This document shows, one piece after another, positions 8,290 to 17,697 of a stretch of 64,000 bases of DNA. The DNA is from Streptomyces sp. NRRL B-1140 (GTDB taxonomy: Bacteria; Actinomycetota; Actinomycetes; Streptomycetales; Streptomycetaceae). The notes beneath the pieces were generated by a model. It had not been told where the DNA came from. It worked only from the letters and a program-made list of their open reading frames with translations, and ran no database searches. The stretch spans positions 1 through 64,000 of the forward strand of contig NZ_LGEA01000106.1 of assembly GCF_001280065.1 (NCBI RefSeq), written 5' to 3'. The position numbers and the translations under genes are program-made. How positions within the stretch are numbered: the stretch's first letter is position 1; the number at the start of each line of letters is the position of its first letter.

Positions 8290-8446
8290 CGTGGCGGCTC
8301 CTCTGCGTACTCCGGGCGGGACGGATCGTGATCCATCTCGCGGTTCGGACGACTATCTCAACTGTCCTGGTCGTCGGTTACAGTCTTGAACAACGCGGAT
8401 GACCATCGCATGTCCGGGGTCACCCGCCGCCTACAACCACATACAG

Positions 8447-8599
8447 CTCATCCAGAGGGGCAGAGGGATACGGCCCGATGAAGCCCCGGCAACCCTCCAG
8501 TCGGTTCTCGTAGGTCACTGGCGACCACACGCGCGAGGCTCCCGGCTCGGGAAGGTGCCAAATCCGTCTCACGGCGAGATGCGTCGTGAGGAAGATGAG
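8447..8599 (+). ncRNA. SAM-I (S-box) riboswitch
   Basis: The conserved S-box core is visible: ATCCAGAGGGGCAGAGGGA, then GGCCCGATGAAGCCCCGGCA and ACCCTCC, and later AGGTGCCAAATCC. CTCATC (8447-8452) pairs with GATGAG (8594-8599) to close P1. The 3' strand of P1 runs into GAGGAG just before thrC, and no terminator hairpin follows. Closing P1 on SAM binding could therefore hide ribosome-binding sequence, which suggests translational control (inference). Confidence 0.9.
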
Positions 8600-8619
8600 G
8601 AGAAAGGGCCTCGCCTCAC

Positions 8620-9906
8620 ATGGCTGCGCAGACTGTTGCAAGCACCACTGAATCCACCGTAGACCTCGGCCCCGCCGCCGCGCTCAGCTGCCGCGAGTGC
8701 GGCCACCGCGTGCCCCTCGGCCCGGTCTTCGCGTGCGAGGAGTGTTTCGGCCCGCTGGAGATCGCCTACGACTTCTCGGCCTACGACACCGAAGAGCTCC
8801 GCAAGCGCATCGAAGCGGGCCCCGCGAACATCTGGCGGTACGCCCCGCTGCTGCCCGTCCCGGCCGACGTGGCGGACAAGCCGAACATCAACCCGGGCTG
8901 GACCGCGCTCGTCAAGGCCGACAACCTCGCACGGGAGCTGGGTGTCGACGCCGGCAAGCTGTTCGTGAAGGACGACTCCGGCAACCCGACGCACTCCTTC
9001 AAGGACCGCGTGGTCGCCCAGGCCCTGGAGGCCGCCCGCGCCTTCGGCTTCACCACGCTCTCCTGCTCCTCCACCGGCAACCTCGCCGGCGCCGTGGGTG
9101 CCGCCGCGGCCCGCGCCGGCTTCCGCTCCTGCGTGTTCATCCCGCACGACCTGGAGCAGGGCAAGGTCGTCATGGCCGCGATCTACGGCGGCGAGCTCGT
9201 CGGCATCGAGGGCAACTACGACGACGTGAACCGCTTCTGCTCCGAGCTGATCGGCGACCCGGCCGGTGAGGGCTGGGGCTTCGTCAACGTCAACCTGCGG
9301 CCGTACTACGCGGAGGGTTCCAAGACCCTGGCGTACGAGATCTGTGAGCAGCTCGGCTGGCGGCTGCCGGACCAGCTCGTGGTGCCGATCGCCTCCGGTT
9401 CACAGCTCACGAAGATCGACAAGGGTCTGCAGGAGCTGATCAAGCTCGGTCTCGTCGAGGACAAGCCGTACAAGATCTTCGGTGCGCAGGCGCTCGGCTG
9501 CTCGCCGGTGTCCACGGCGTTCAAGGCCGGGCACGACGTGGTGCGCCCGCAGAAGCCGGACACCATCGCCAAGTCCCTCGCCATCGGCAACCCGGCGGAC
9601 GGGCCGTACGTGCTGGACATCGCGCGGCGGACCGGCGGTGCGGTGGAGGACGTGACGGACGAGCAGGTCGTCGAGGCGATCAAGCTGCTGGCGCGGACCG
9701 AGGGTGTGTTCGCGGAGACCGCCGGTGGGGTGACGGTGGGGGTGACCAAGAAGTTGATCGAGAGCGGGACTCTCGACCCCTCCAAGACCACCGTCGTGCT
9801 CAACACCGGAGACGGCCTCAAGACGCTGGACGCGGTGGCCGGGACCGGGCTGACCGCGACCATCCGGCCCAGCCTGGACTCGTTCCGTGAGGCCGGGCTC
9901 GTCTGA
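8620..9906 (+). CDS. thrC: Threonine synthase
   Basis: PLP enzyme converting O-phosphohomoserine to threonine. The 428 residues begin with a zinc ribbon (Cys24, Cys27, Cys39, Cys42), followed by the PLP-lysine motif HSFKDR (Lys128), the phosphate-binding CSSTGNLAGAV and the C-terminal ETAGGVTVGVTKKL. Expression is probably controlled by the SAM riboswitch that ends 20 bp upstream. Phosphohomoserine is a branch-point metabolite between threonine and methionine/SAM, which makes SAM a sensible signal. It is followed by repeat copy C and the MoaD-like gene. Confidence 0.95.
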   Translation: MAAQTVASTTESTVDLGPAAALSCRECGHRVPLGPVFACEECFGPLEIAYDFSAYDTEELRKRIEAGPANIWRYAPLLPVPADVADKPNINPGWTALVKADNLARELGVDAGKLFVKDDSGNPTHSFKDRVVAQALEAARAFGFTTLSCSSTGNLAGAVGAAAARAGFRSCVFIPHDLEQGKVVMAAIYGGELVGIEGNYDDVNRFCSELIGDPAGEGWGFVNVNLRPYYAEGSKTLAYEICEQLGWRLPDQLVVPIASGSQLTKIDKGLQELIKLGLVEDKPYKIFGAQALGCSPVSTAFKAGHDVVRPQKPDTIAKSLAIGNPADGPYVLDIARRTGGAVEDVTDEQVVEAIKLLARTEGVFAETAGGVTVGVTKKLIESGTLDPSKTTVVLNTGDGLKTLDAVAGTGLTATIRPSLDSFREAGLV

Positions 9907-9920
9907 GCGTCGTTGTTCGC

Positions 9921-9964
9921 TGCGGGCCGGTGGGGGCCGGTCGCGCAGTTCCCCGCGCCCCTAG
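9921..9964 (+). repeat. Dispersed 42-bp repeat, copy C
   Basis: CTGCGGGCCGGTGGGGGCCG leads into the core GCGCAGTTCCCCGCGCCCCT. It starts 14 bp after the thrC stop and lies ahead of the MoaD-like gene on the same strand. Confidence 0.85.
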
Positions 9965-10011
9965 GGACGCGCTCCAGCCGTAGCTCAATCGAAACCGGAG
10001 GTCATATTCCG

Positions 10012-10287
10012 ATGAGCGTCACCGTTCGGATCCCCACCATCCTGCGTACCTACACCGGCGGGCAGGCCGAGGTCGCCGCCGAGGGCGCGAACCTCGGGGA
10101 GGTCATCGCCGATCTGGAGAAGAACCACACCGGGATCGCCGCCCGGGTGCTGGACGACCAGGGCAAGCTGCGGCGGTTCGTCAACGTCTACGTCAACGAT
10201 GACGACGTGCGGTTCGAGCAGGGTCTGGAGACGGCGACGCCGGACGGTGCCGGTGTGTCGATCATTCCCGCCGTCGCCGGCGGCTGA
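10012..10287 (+). CDS. MoaD/ThiS-family sulfur-carrier protein
   Basis: A 91-residue beta-grasp protein ending in Ala-Gly-Gly, the C-terminal di-glycine that is adenylated and thiocarboxylated in MoaD, ThiS and CysO carriers. The core VNVYVNDDDVRF, followed by LETATPDGAGVSIIPAVAGG, is CysO-like. ATG 10012 has GGAGG 10 nt upstream. Its place after thrC suggests a role in cysteine or other sulfur amino-acid synthesis (CysO-type) rather than molybdopterin, but no CysM or Mec partner is adjacent, so the pathway is inferred. Confidence 0.85.
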   Translation: MSVTVRIPTILRTYTGGQAEVAAEGANLGEVIADLEKNHTGIAARVLDDQGKLRRFVNVYVNDDDVRFEQGLETATPDGAGVSIIPAVAGG

Positions 10288-10344
10288 ACCGGTCGACCGG
10301 CTTGGTTGTTACCTTCGGTAACGACGGTCACCGAGAGTTTATTG

Positions 10345-10381
10345 AATTGCCCCCTCCGTGAGAGAAGCGGAGGGGGCAATT
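10345..10381 (+). terminator. Perfect 14-bp hairpin terminator after the thrC/MoaD unit
   Basis: AATTGCCCCCTCCG (10345-10358) pairs exactly with CGGAGGGGGCAATT (10368-10381) around a 9-nt loop. Short T-rich bases follow. It is the most obvious transcription end of the thrC unit. Confidence 0.85.
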
Positions 10382-10733
10382 CTGTGTGGTTGAGCGGGGT
10401 ACAGTTGGGGAACACGGCCCCGATTCCCTGATCGGAACCCTGAATTCCCGCTGCGCGCCCGACAAGATGTAGCCAAAGTGTGTATGTCTTTTGCGGCTTT
10501 TGTTCCCTTTGTGTGGCCCGACTTGCCCTGAATTCGGGCGAACTCTCCCCACATTCCGGACCCTGCGCGTCCAGATTTCTCGTCCGATTGACCTGTTGCA
10601 GACGGCAGTTGGACAGATACATTCAGCCGCGGTCGACGCGTTCCGGCGCACGCCCCCAACCGTGGGGGGTGAGGTCTGACCCGGGTCCGCGAAGTGTGGA
10701 TCTGTGCAAGGGCCAGTAATAGGGGAGTTAGGC
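10382..10733 (+). promoter_or_regulatory. Long AT-richer leader region of the cold-shock gene
   Basis: This 352-bp stretch has no supported gene. Its composition is clearly less GC-rich than its surroundings. CCCTGAATTC occurs at 10438 and again at 10526, and a possible -35 TTGACC lies at 10588 with only a weak -10. Together with GGGGAGT before the ATG, it looks like a promoter and long 5' leader, as is common for cold-shock genes. Small minus-strand frames here have no ribosome binding sites or recognisable products. Confidence 0.5.
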
Positions 10734-10937
10734 ATGGCTCAGGGCACCGTCAAGTGGTTCAACGCGGAGAAGGGGTACGGCTTCATCGCGGTCGACGGTG
10801 GTGCGGATGTTTTCGTCCACTACAGCGCGATCCAGATGGACGGCTACCGCACCCTTGAAGAGGGCCAGCGGGTCGAGTTCGAGATCTCGCAGGGTCAGAA
10901 GGGACCGCAGGCCGACATGGTTCGCGTCTCTGCCTGA
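10734..10937 (+). CDS. Cold-shock domain protein (CspA type)
   Basis: A 67-residue OB-fold RNA/ssDNA chaperone. RNP1 is KGYGFI (13-18) and RNP2 is VFVHY (26-30), with the usual start GTVKWFN and length. ATG 10734 has GGGGAGT 8 nt upstream. It is monocistronic, between the thrC terminator and its own terminator. It resembles the constitutive or cold-induced SC 7.0-type proteins of Streptomyces. Confidence 0.95.
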   Translation: MAQGTVKWFNAEKGYGFIAVDGGADVFVHYSAIQMDGYRTLEEGQRVEFEISQGQKGPQADMVRVSA

Positions 10938-10978
10938 ACGCGCACCACGACCAACGCTCAAGCGACCGGTCTTCTGAG

Positions 10979-11010
10979 AAGGGCCCGCACCCCCCGGGGT
11001 GCGGGCCCTT
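10979..11010 (+). terminator. Perfect 14-bp hairpin after the cold-shock gene
   Basis: AAGGGCCCGCACCC pairs with GGGTGCGGGCCCTT around a CCCG loop, 41 bp after the stop codon. Confidence 0.88.
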
Positions 11011-11081
11011 CGGCCTGCTTGAAGCGGATGCCGGGGGGTGTTCGCCGGGGGCTGACGTGACCGCCCGATCCCCGGGAGGCG

Positions 11082-11108
11082 CTTGCACTCGCCATGCCCG
11101 AGTGCTAA
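11082..11108 (+). promoter_or_regulatory. CIRCE element 1 over the groEL promoter
   Basis: CTTGCACTC, nine bases, then GAGTGCTAA fits the HrcA-binding CIRCE consensus TTAGCACTC-N9-GAGTGCTAA with differences in the left arm only. A -35 (TTGCAC, 11083) lies inside it. A plausible -10 (TAATCA, 11106) starts 17 bp further on, so bound HrcA would block RNA polymerase. Confidence 0.85.
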
Positions 11109-11116
11109 TCATTGCG

Positions 11117-11143
11117 TTAGCACTCTGAAGGTGAGAGTGACAA
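11117..11143 (+). promoter_or_regulatory. CIRCE element 2 in the groEL leader
   Basis: TTAGCACTC-N9-GAGTGACAA: the left arm is perfect and the right arm has two changes from consensus. It begins 8 bp after element 1 ends. The right arm of element 1 and the left arm of element 2 are also complementary, so a central hairpin can form. Confidence 0.88.
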
Positions 11144-12894
<1,751 letters not shown>

Positions 12895-12935
12895 TCGGCC
12901 CCTGGGGATTCCCCGGGTTGATCAACGTCCTTACC

Positions 12936-12975
12936 GAGGGCGGCACCCCCTGTTCCGGCAGGGGGTGCCGCCCTC
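12936..12975 (+). terminator. Perfect 17-bp hairpin terminator of groEL
   Basis: GAGGGCGGCACCCCCTG pairs completely with CAGGGGGTGCCGCCCTC around the loop TTCCGG. It starts 42 bp after the groEL stop and is the strongest hairpin seen in the window. Confidence 0.9.
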
Positions 12976-13054
12976 GGGCGTGTGCGGGATCACAGTGAGG
13001 TCGGGATGGCGCGACCGGACCGGGTGGTTGAACACTAGGTCCTATGCGTGTGCA

Positions 13055-13070
13055 CATACTGACCGGTATG
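13055..13070. promoter_or_regulatory. Inverted repeat upstream of the OYE-type reductase
   Basis: CATAC-TGACCG-GTATG, flanked by GTGCA on the left and CGTGCAC on the right so that the symmetry continues with one bulge. It ends 32 bp before the GTG start. It looks like an operator for a TetR- or MarR-type repressor, but no regulator gene is adjacent. Confidence 0.55.
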
Positions 13071-13101
13071 CGTGCACTGTCCGGTATCCGAAGGAGCCCC
13101 C

Positions 13102-14223
13102 GTGACCGCCTCCGCCTCCCGCGCCGCCGAAATCCTGTCCCGGCCCGTAACGCTGGGCGGCCTGACCGTTCCGAACCGGATCGCGATGGCGCCGATGACC
13201 CGCATGTTCTCCCCGGGCGGCGTCCCCGGTGAGGACGTCGTGTCGTACTACGCACGCCGCGCCGCCGCCGGAGTCGGCCTGATCGTCACCGAGGGCACCT
13301 ACGTCGGCCACGAGTCGGCCGGGCAGAGCGACAGCGTGCCGCGCTTCCACGGCGACGAGCAGCTCGCGGGCTGGGCGAAGGTCGCCGAGGCGGTGCACGC
13401 CGCCGGCGGCACGATCGTGCCGCAGCTCTGGCACATCGGCATGGTCCGCAACCAGGGCGAGCCCCCGTTCGCCGACGCCCCGGCCGTCGGCCCCTCCGGC
13501 CTGCGCATCGGCGCCGACGAGCCCACCGGCAAGGCCATGACCCAGGCCGACATCGACGCCGTCATCGGCGCGTTCGCCGAAGCCGCCGGCGCCGCAGAGC
13601 GCATCGGCTTCGACGGGGTCGAACTGCACGGCGCCCACGGCTACCTGCTCGACCAGTTCCTCTGGGAGGGCACCAACCGCCGCACCGACGCCTACGGCGG
13701 CGACCGCGTCGCCCGCGCCAAGCTCTCCGAGGAGATCGTCGCGGCCGTCCGCGAGACCGTCTCCGCCGACTTCCCCGTCATCTTCCGCTTCTCCCAGTGG
13801 AAGCAGGAGGCCTACCGCGCCCGCCTCGCCGAGACGCCGGAGGAGCTGGAGTCCATCCTCGCCCCGCTGGCCGCCGCCGGTGTCGACGCCTTCCACGCCT
13901 CCACCCGCCGCTACTGGGTCCCCGAGTTCGACGACTCCGACCTCAACCTGGCCGGCTGGACCAAGAAGCTCACCGGCAAGCCCACCATCACCGTCGGCTC
14001 GGTAGGCCTGGACGGCACCGACTTCCTCAAGTCCTTCCAGGGCGAGAGCGCCGAGGTCGGCGACCTCGACAACCTCCTCGACCGCTTCGAGCGCGACGAG
14101 TTCGACATGGTCGCCATCGGCCGCGCCCTGCTCCAGGACCCCGAGTGGGCCCGCAAGGTGCTCGACGGCCGCTTCGACGAGCTGGCCCCGTACAGCCCGG
14201 CGGCGCTGAAGATCCTCAGCTGA
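13102..14223 (+). CDS. Old yellow enzyme-type NADH:flavin oxidoreductase
   Basis: FMN-dependent TIM-barrel ene-reductase of 373 residues. The FMN-site motifs PNRIAMAPMTR and GVELHGAHGYLLDQFLWEGTN, with RRTDAYGG downstream, and the QLWHIG stretch are typical of OYE/2,4-dienoyl-CoA reductase-like proteins without an FeS domain. GTG 13102 has AAGGAG 5 nt upstream. It probably reduces electrophilic alkenes in a detoxification role. The palindrome upstream suggests induction by such compounds (inference). An esterase gene follows on the same strand after 91 bp. Confidence 0.88.
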   Translation: MTASASRAAEILSRPVTLGGLTVPNRIAMAPMTRMFSPGGVPGEDVVSYYARRAAAGVGLIVTEGTYVGHESAGQSDSVPRFHGDEQLAGWAKVAEAVHAAGGTIVPQLWHIGMVRNQGEPPFADAPAVGPSGLRIGADEPTGKAMTQADIDAVIGAFAEAAGAAERIGFDGVELHGAHGYLLDQFLWEGTNRRTDAYGGDRVARAKLSEEIVAAVRETVSADFPVIFRFSQWKQEAYRARLAETPEELESILAPLAAAGVDAFHASTRRYWVPEFDDSDLNLAGWTKKLTGKPTITVGSVGLDGTDFLKSFQGESAEVGDLDNLLDRFERDEFDMVAIGRALLQDPEWARKVLDGRFDELAPYSPAALKILS

Positions 14224-14314
14224 CCGCCTCCGCACGGGGTGCCTGGATTCGCTCGCGCCGGTCAAGTCACACTGAACGGACGCTTGTTCACCGGCACCCC
14301 GTGAGGAGACCCCA

Positions 14315-15874
14315 GTGACGACGACCGACTCCCGCCCCTCGGCGGGCGGCCCCTCCGAGCAGCCCGGCCCGGTGGTGCGCACCACCGCCGGTTCGGTACG
14401 CGGACGGAACGAGGAGGGTCTCGCCGTCTTCCGCGGCATCCCCTTCGCCGCGCCCCCCGTGGGCGAGGCCCGCTTCCAGGCCCCGCGCCCGGCCCCCACC
14501 TACGACGGCATACGCGACGCGTACGCCTTCGGCCCGCCGCCCCCGCAGGACCTCGGCCTGATGGGCGGCCCGGGTCTGATCGACGTCCCCCAGGGCGACG
14601 ACTGGCTCACGGTCAACGTCTGGACCCCCGAGCCCGATCCGGCGGCCCACCGCCCGGTGATGGTGTGGATCTACGGCGGCGCCTACAAGCTCGGCCACGC
14701 CGGCAGCCCCGGCTACGACGCCCGGCACATCGCGACGGACGGTGACGTGGTCGTCGTGTCCCTCAACTACCGCGTCGGCATGGAGGGCTTCGCCCGCATC
14801 GAGGGAGCGCCCGCCAACCGCGGACTGCTCGACCAGGTGGCCGCCCTGGAATGGGTGCGGGACAACATCGCGTCCTTCGGCGGCGACCCCGGGCAGGTCA
14901 CGATCTTCGGGGAGTCGGCGGGCGCGGGCTCGGTCGCCTCCCTGCTCTCCATGCCGCACGCAGCCGGTCTGTTCCGGCGGGCGATCGCGCAGAGCGTGCC
15001 GGGGACGTTCTTCTCCGACGCCCTGGCCCGCGACATCGGCACGGCCCTCGCGGCCGAGCTGGGCCTGCGTCCCACGGTCGCCGACCTGTCCACGATCGCC
15101 CCGCGCGAGCTGACCTCGGCGGGCGAGGCGCTCGGCCCGAAGATGCCCCAGTACATCGACCGCTGGGGCCAGGCGGCGCCGACGGTCACGCCGTTCTCGC
15201 CGGTGGTCGACGGTGACGTGCTGCCGGCCATGCCGTGGCAGGCGCTGGCGGCCGGTGCGGCGAAGGACGTGGAACTGCTCCTCGGCCACAACCGTGACGA
15301 GTACCGGCTGTTCGTCGCGATGGCGGGCGGGCTCGGGCAGATCAGCGAGGAGCGGGCGGCCTCGGCCCTCCGTCTCTTCGCCCCCGGCCCCGAGGGCGAA
15401 CAGTCCTACCGCGCGGCCTTCCCGGAGGCCTCCCCTTCGGAGCTCTTCGAACGCGTCCAGACGGACTGGCTGTTCAGCATGCCCACCCTGCACCTGGCCG
15501 AGGCGCAGCGCGCGGGCGGCGGACGCGCCCACGTCTACGAACTGACCTGGCCGGCCCCGGGCAACGGCGGCGCGCTCGGCGCCTGCCACGCCCTGGACAT
15601 CCCGCTGCTGTTCGGCACGTACGGGGCGGACCTGGGGCTGCTGCTGTTCGCGGGCGTGGAGCCGTCCGCCGAGGCCCTTGCCCTGTCGTCCCGCTTCCGC
15701 GCGTCCTGGACGTCCTTCGCGCGCTCGGGCGACCCGGGCTGGCCGGCGTACGACGACGAGCGGCGGCTGGTGCAGGTGCTGGACGCGGAGCCGGAGGTGA
15801 GGGCGTACCCGGAGGAGGCGTCGCTGCGGCTGTGGGAGGGGCACGCGTTCCGGCCCCTGCCGCTGCTGGGATGA
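14315..15874 (+). CDS. Type-B carboxylesterase
   Basis: Alpha/beta-hydrolase of 519 residues. The oxyanion-hole GGAY is at 121-124 and the nucleophile elbow GESAG at 199-203 (Ser201). The acid and His regions fit the family (GHNRDEYRLF; GACHALDIPLLFG). No signal peptide is visible, so it is cytoplasmic, unlike many family members. GTG 14315 has GAGGAG upstream. Substrate is unknown; p-nitrobenzyl-esterase-like annotation is usual. It is convergent with the next gene, 1 bp from its end. Confidence 0.9.
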   Translation: MTTTDSRPSAGGPSEQPGPVVRTTAGSVRGRNEEGLAVFRGIPFAAPPVGEARFQAPRPAPTYDGIRDAYAFGPPPPQDLGLMGGPGLIDVPQGDDWLTVNVWTPEPDPAAHRPVMVWIYGGAYKLGHAGSPGYDARHIATDGDVVVVSLNYRVGMEGFARIEGAPANRGLLDQVAALEWVRDNIASFGGDPGQVTIFGESAGAGSVASLLSMPHAAGLFRRAIAQSVPGTFFSDALARDIGTALAAELGLRPTVADLSTIAPRELTSAGEALGPKMPQYIDRWGQAAPTVTPFSPVVDGDVLPAMPWQALAAGAAKDVELLLGHNRDEYRLFVAMAGGLGQISEERAASALRLFAPGPEGEQSYRAAFPEASPSELFERVQTDWLFSMPTLHLAEAQRAGGGRAHVYELTWPAPGNGGALGACHALDIPLLFGTYGADLGLLLFAGVEPSAEALALSSRFRASWTSFARSGDPGWPAYDDERRLVQVLDAEPEVRAYPEEASLRLWEGHAFRPLPLLG

Positions 15875-15875
15875 C

Positions 15876-16445
15876 CTACAGGTTGCCCATGGGTTCGATG
15901 TCGACCCGCATCGGCGTCCCCCACACCCGCAGCACCTCGTAGTCGGTGAACTCGTGGACCAGCCGGTACGCCATGGCGGCCCGGGGTGCCTTGCGCTGGG
16001 CGTTGATGAAGAGTTCGGCCTCGTGGCGGTCCCGGCGCGGGGTGCCGCACAGCTGCCAGCTCTGACCGTTCCACAGCTCCGCGAGCCAGCGCTGCTGGGG
16101 CTGGGGGCGGTCGCCGCGCACGCCGTAGCGGGAGGGGGTGGGTTCGGCGGGCTGCTGCTGTGGGGCGGGGCCGTTGAACTCCGCCCTGCGGGCGGCCCGG
16201 CGCCGGGTCTCGCACAGCAGACACAGGTCGGGGGCGGCCTCGTCGACCGGACCGTTCGGGTGCTCGGGGCAGCGGGTGGTGGGCGCGGCTGTGGTGACGC
16301 TGTCCTCCAGCAGGTCCAGCGCGCGCTTCAGGTCGGCCCTGACCTCGTGCAGTTTGCCGTCCGGGGTGTCGGAGGTGAGGGCCTCGCCGTGCTCGCCGAG
16401 GAGGCGCAGGGCACGGCCCAGGGCGGTGAGCTGAGCGTGGTTCAT
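15876..16445 (-). CDS. Hypothetical protein with a CxxH...CxxC zinc-knuckle-like motif
   Basis: A 189-residue protein of unknown function, largely hydrophilic. An N-terminal helix (ALGRALRLLGEHGEALTS) precedes CPEH...LCLLC, a candidate zinc site, then an Arg-rich helix. A C-terminal alpha/beta part (WLAELWNGQSWQLCGTPRRDRHEAELFI) resembles families found only in Streptomyces. ATG 16445 (with GGAG upstream) lies 14 nt inside the window edge of the upstream gene's stop at 16459, so the two genes are nearly contiguous and probably co-transcribed. Both proteins carry Cys clusters. Confidence 0.65.
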   Translation of the reverse strand: MNHAQLTALGRALRLLGEHGEALTSDTPDGKLHEVRADLKRALDLLEDSVTTAAPTTRCPEHPNGPVDEAAPDLCLLCETRRRAARRAEFNGPAPQQQPAEPTPSRYGVRGDRPQPQQRWLAELWNGQSWQLCGTPRRDRHEAELFINAQRKAPRAAMAYRLVHEFTDYEVLRVWGTPMRVDIEPMGNL

Positions 16446-16458
16446 GGCTCCATTGTCC

Positions 16459-17307
16459 TCAGTCGGCGTCCACACGGCGGCGCAGGGACATCGCCGCCCG
16501 GATCCCTGCCGCGTGGTCGTGGACCGCGGGGGCGGGCAGGGGTGCGGGGGGTTGCGCGGGGGCGCGTTCGCCCCGGCAGGCGCTGCAGCGTCCCCCGGGC
16601 AGGGTTTCCGGGCGGCCCGGGATGCCGCAGTTCGCGCACTCCAGGACGCGGAGGGGCGGGCGTGGGGTGGGTGGAGGCGGAAGTTTGCCGGTCAGGCGGT
16701 TGCGGACCAGGGCGGCCGGGTGGTGGACGGGCGTCGGCAGGCCGGCCGTGAGCGCACGCAGTACGTCGTCCTCCGAGGCACCCCGCTCGAACCAGTCCGT
16801 CACGAGGGGAGCGAGCGTCGCGCAGTCCGCCTCGGAGAGGGTCAGGACGGGCGCGGTGCGGCCGAGGGCGGCCAGGAGGATGTGGGCCCGGGAGCGGGTG
16901 GGGCGGGCCGGCTGTCGCGGTACGTCGCCGCGGGTGAAGGCGGCCCACCAGCCGTCGTCCCGGGCGGTGCGGGACCACCACGAACGGGTGATCCACCGGG
17001 AGCTGCCGTCGTCGGCCGTGATGCACTCCCGGCCACGCCGTAGATGCCCTGCCTGCTGAATGCGGTTGAGGGCGGTGCCGAGGGCGCACTGGCCGTAGGG
17101 GAGCTGTTTGGCCAGCGTCTTCACGGAGATGTCGGCGCCGTCGGGGAGCTGGTCGAGATACGTGGCGATGGCGGCTTCGCGGGGTGGTAGGTGGGCGAAG
17201 TCGTGGTTCGTGCGTGGGGGTTGGCCGGGGCACGTGCGTTTGCCGTAGCCCGGGCCCGCCATGGGGTGCGCGGACGGAGGGGCAGCACTAAAGTTGGCGT
17301 CAGCCAT
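16459..17307 (-). CDS. Helix-turn-helix protein with C-terminal zinc ribbon
   Basis: A 282-residue basic, proline-rich protein. Residues of about 43-100 form a winged-helix-like domain (REAAIATYLDQLPDGADISV...LGTALNRIQQAGHLRRGRE). The C-terminus has a four-Cys ribbon at Cys224, Cys227, Cys241 and Cys244. Such proteins are common in Streptomyces and are usually named MarR-like or helix-turn-helix proteins without known function. A structured leader lies upstream, and its hairpin presents the ribosome binding site in a loop. It is probably a DNA-binding regulator, possibly of mobile-element origin (inference). Confidence 0.65.
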   Translation of the reverse strand: MADANFSAAPPSAHPMAGPGYGKRTCPGQPPRTNHDFAHLPPREAAIATYLDQLPDGADISVKTLAKQLPYGQCALGTALNRIQQAGHLRRGRECITADDGSSRWITRSWWSRTARDDGWWAAFTRGDVPRQPARPTRSRAHILLAALGRTAPVLTLSEADCATLAPLVTDWFERGASEDDVLRALTAGLPTPVHHPAALVRNRLTGKLPPPPTPRPPLRVLECANCGIPGRPETLPGGRCSACRGERAPAQPPAPLPAPAVHDHAAGIRAAMSLRRRVDAD

Positions 17308-17309
17308 GA

Positions 17310-17328
17310 GATCGAGCCTTCTTCGATC
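17310..17328 (-). promoter_or_regulatory. Hairpin with the ribosome binding site in its loop
   Basis: On the minus strand GATCGA-AGAAGGC-TCGATC lies 2 nt before the ATG at 17307. The 6-bp stem presents AGAAGG in a 7-nt loop, a layout expected for translational control. Confidence 0.6.
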
Positions 17329-17340
17329 GACGTGGTCAGG

Positions 17341-17372
17341 CCCCCGCAGGTGTTGCTAGCACCTGGCGGGGG
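17341..17372 (-). promoter_or_regulatory. Leader hairpin with GGTGCTAGCA core
   Basis: CCCCCGC(C)AGGTG and CACCTGCGGGGG pair across a CTAGCAA loop with one bulged C, 34-65 bp upstream of the helix-turn-helix gene. It could be an attenuator, terminator or processing signal. Similar CCCCCGC...GCGGGGG leaders precede plasmid-type genes in Streptomyces (recalled, not searched). Confidence 0.55.
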
Positions 17373-17514
17373 CTGTTGCTTGTGCACGAACGTTAGAGGG
17401 ATGTCACTTTCCGTGGCAAGCCGAACGCGTCCCGTCAACACTCCGGGTGGGAGGGCGGGTTGAGGCCCTCCACCCGTTCCTTGAAAAGAGGGCTCGAAGC
17501 CCGGGTCCCGAAGC

Positions 17515-17697
17515 TCAGGCCGTCTCGTCCTTGAGGTTCTCGACGAACGCGGACCAGGCGGTGGCCCGGAACACGAGCTTCGGGCCTTCGGGGTTCTTGG
17601 AGTCGCGAACGGGGATGACGTCAGGGAAGGCCCGGGTGACTTCCAGGCAGTTGTCGCCGCTCCCGCCGCTGTAGCTGGACTTGTACCACTCAGGCAT
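17515..17697 (-). CDS. DUF397 small protein
   Basis: A 60-residue protein with the DUF397 pattern: W.KSSYS...G.NCLEV, then VRDSK.P.GP.L.F....W..F. It is the usual partner of an XRE/DUF5753 regulator in Streptomyces (WhiJ/BldB-associated sets, Scr1/Scr2-type pairs). The regulator's stop codon lies inside the start of this gene, so translation is coupled. It probably antagonises or modifies the regulator (family inference). ATG 17706 in frame is an alternative start. Confidence 0.85.
   Translation of the reverse strand: MPEWYKSSYSGGSGDNCLEVTRAFPDVIPVRDSKNPEGPKLVFRATAWSAFVENLKDETA

Noticed and set aside
10328..10735. Minus-strand frames in the cold-shock leader
   Set aside because: They lack ribosome binding sites and recognisable product features, and they span a terminator hairpin.
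17308..17520. tRNA or attachment site in the accessory block
   Set aside because: No cloverleaf or integrase gene is visible; the symmetric sequences there are leader hairpins.
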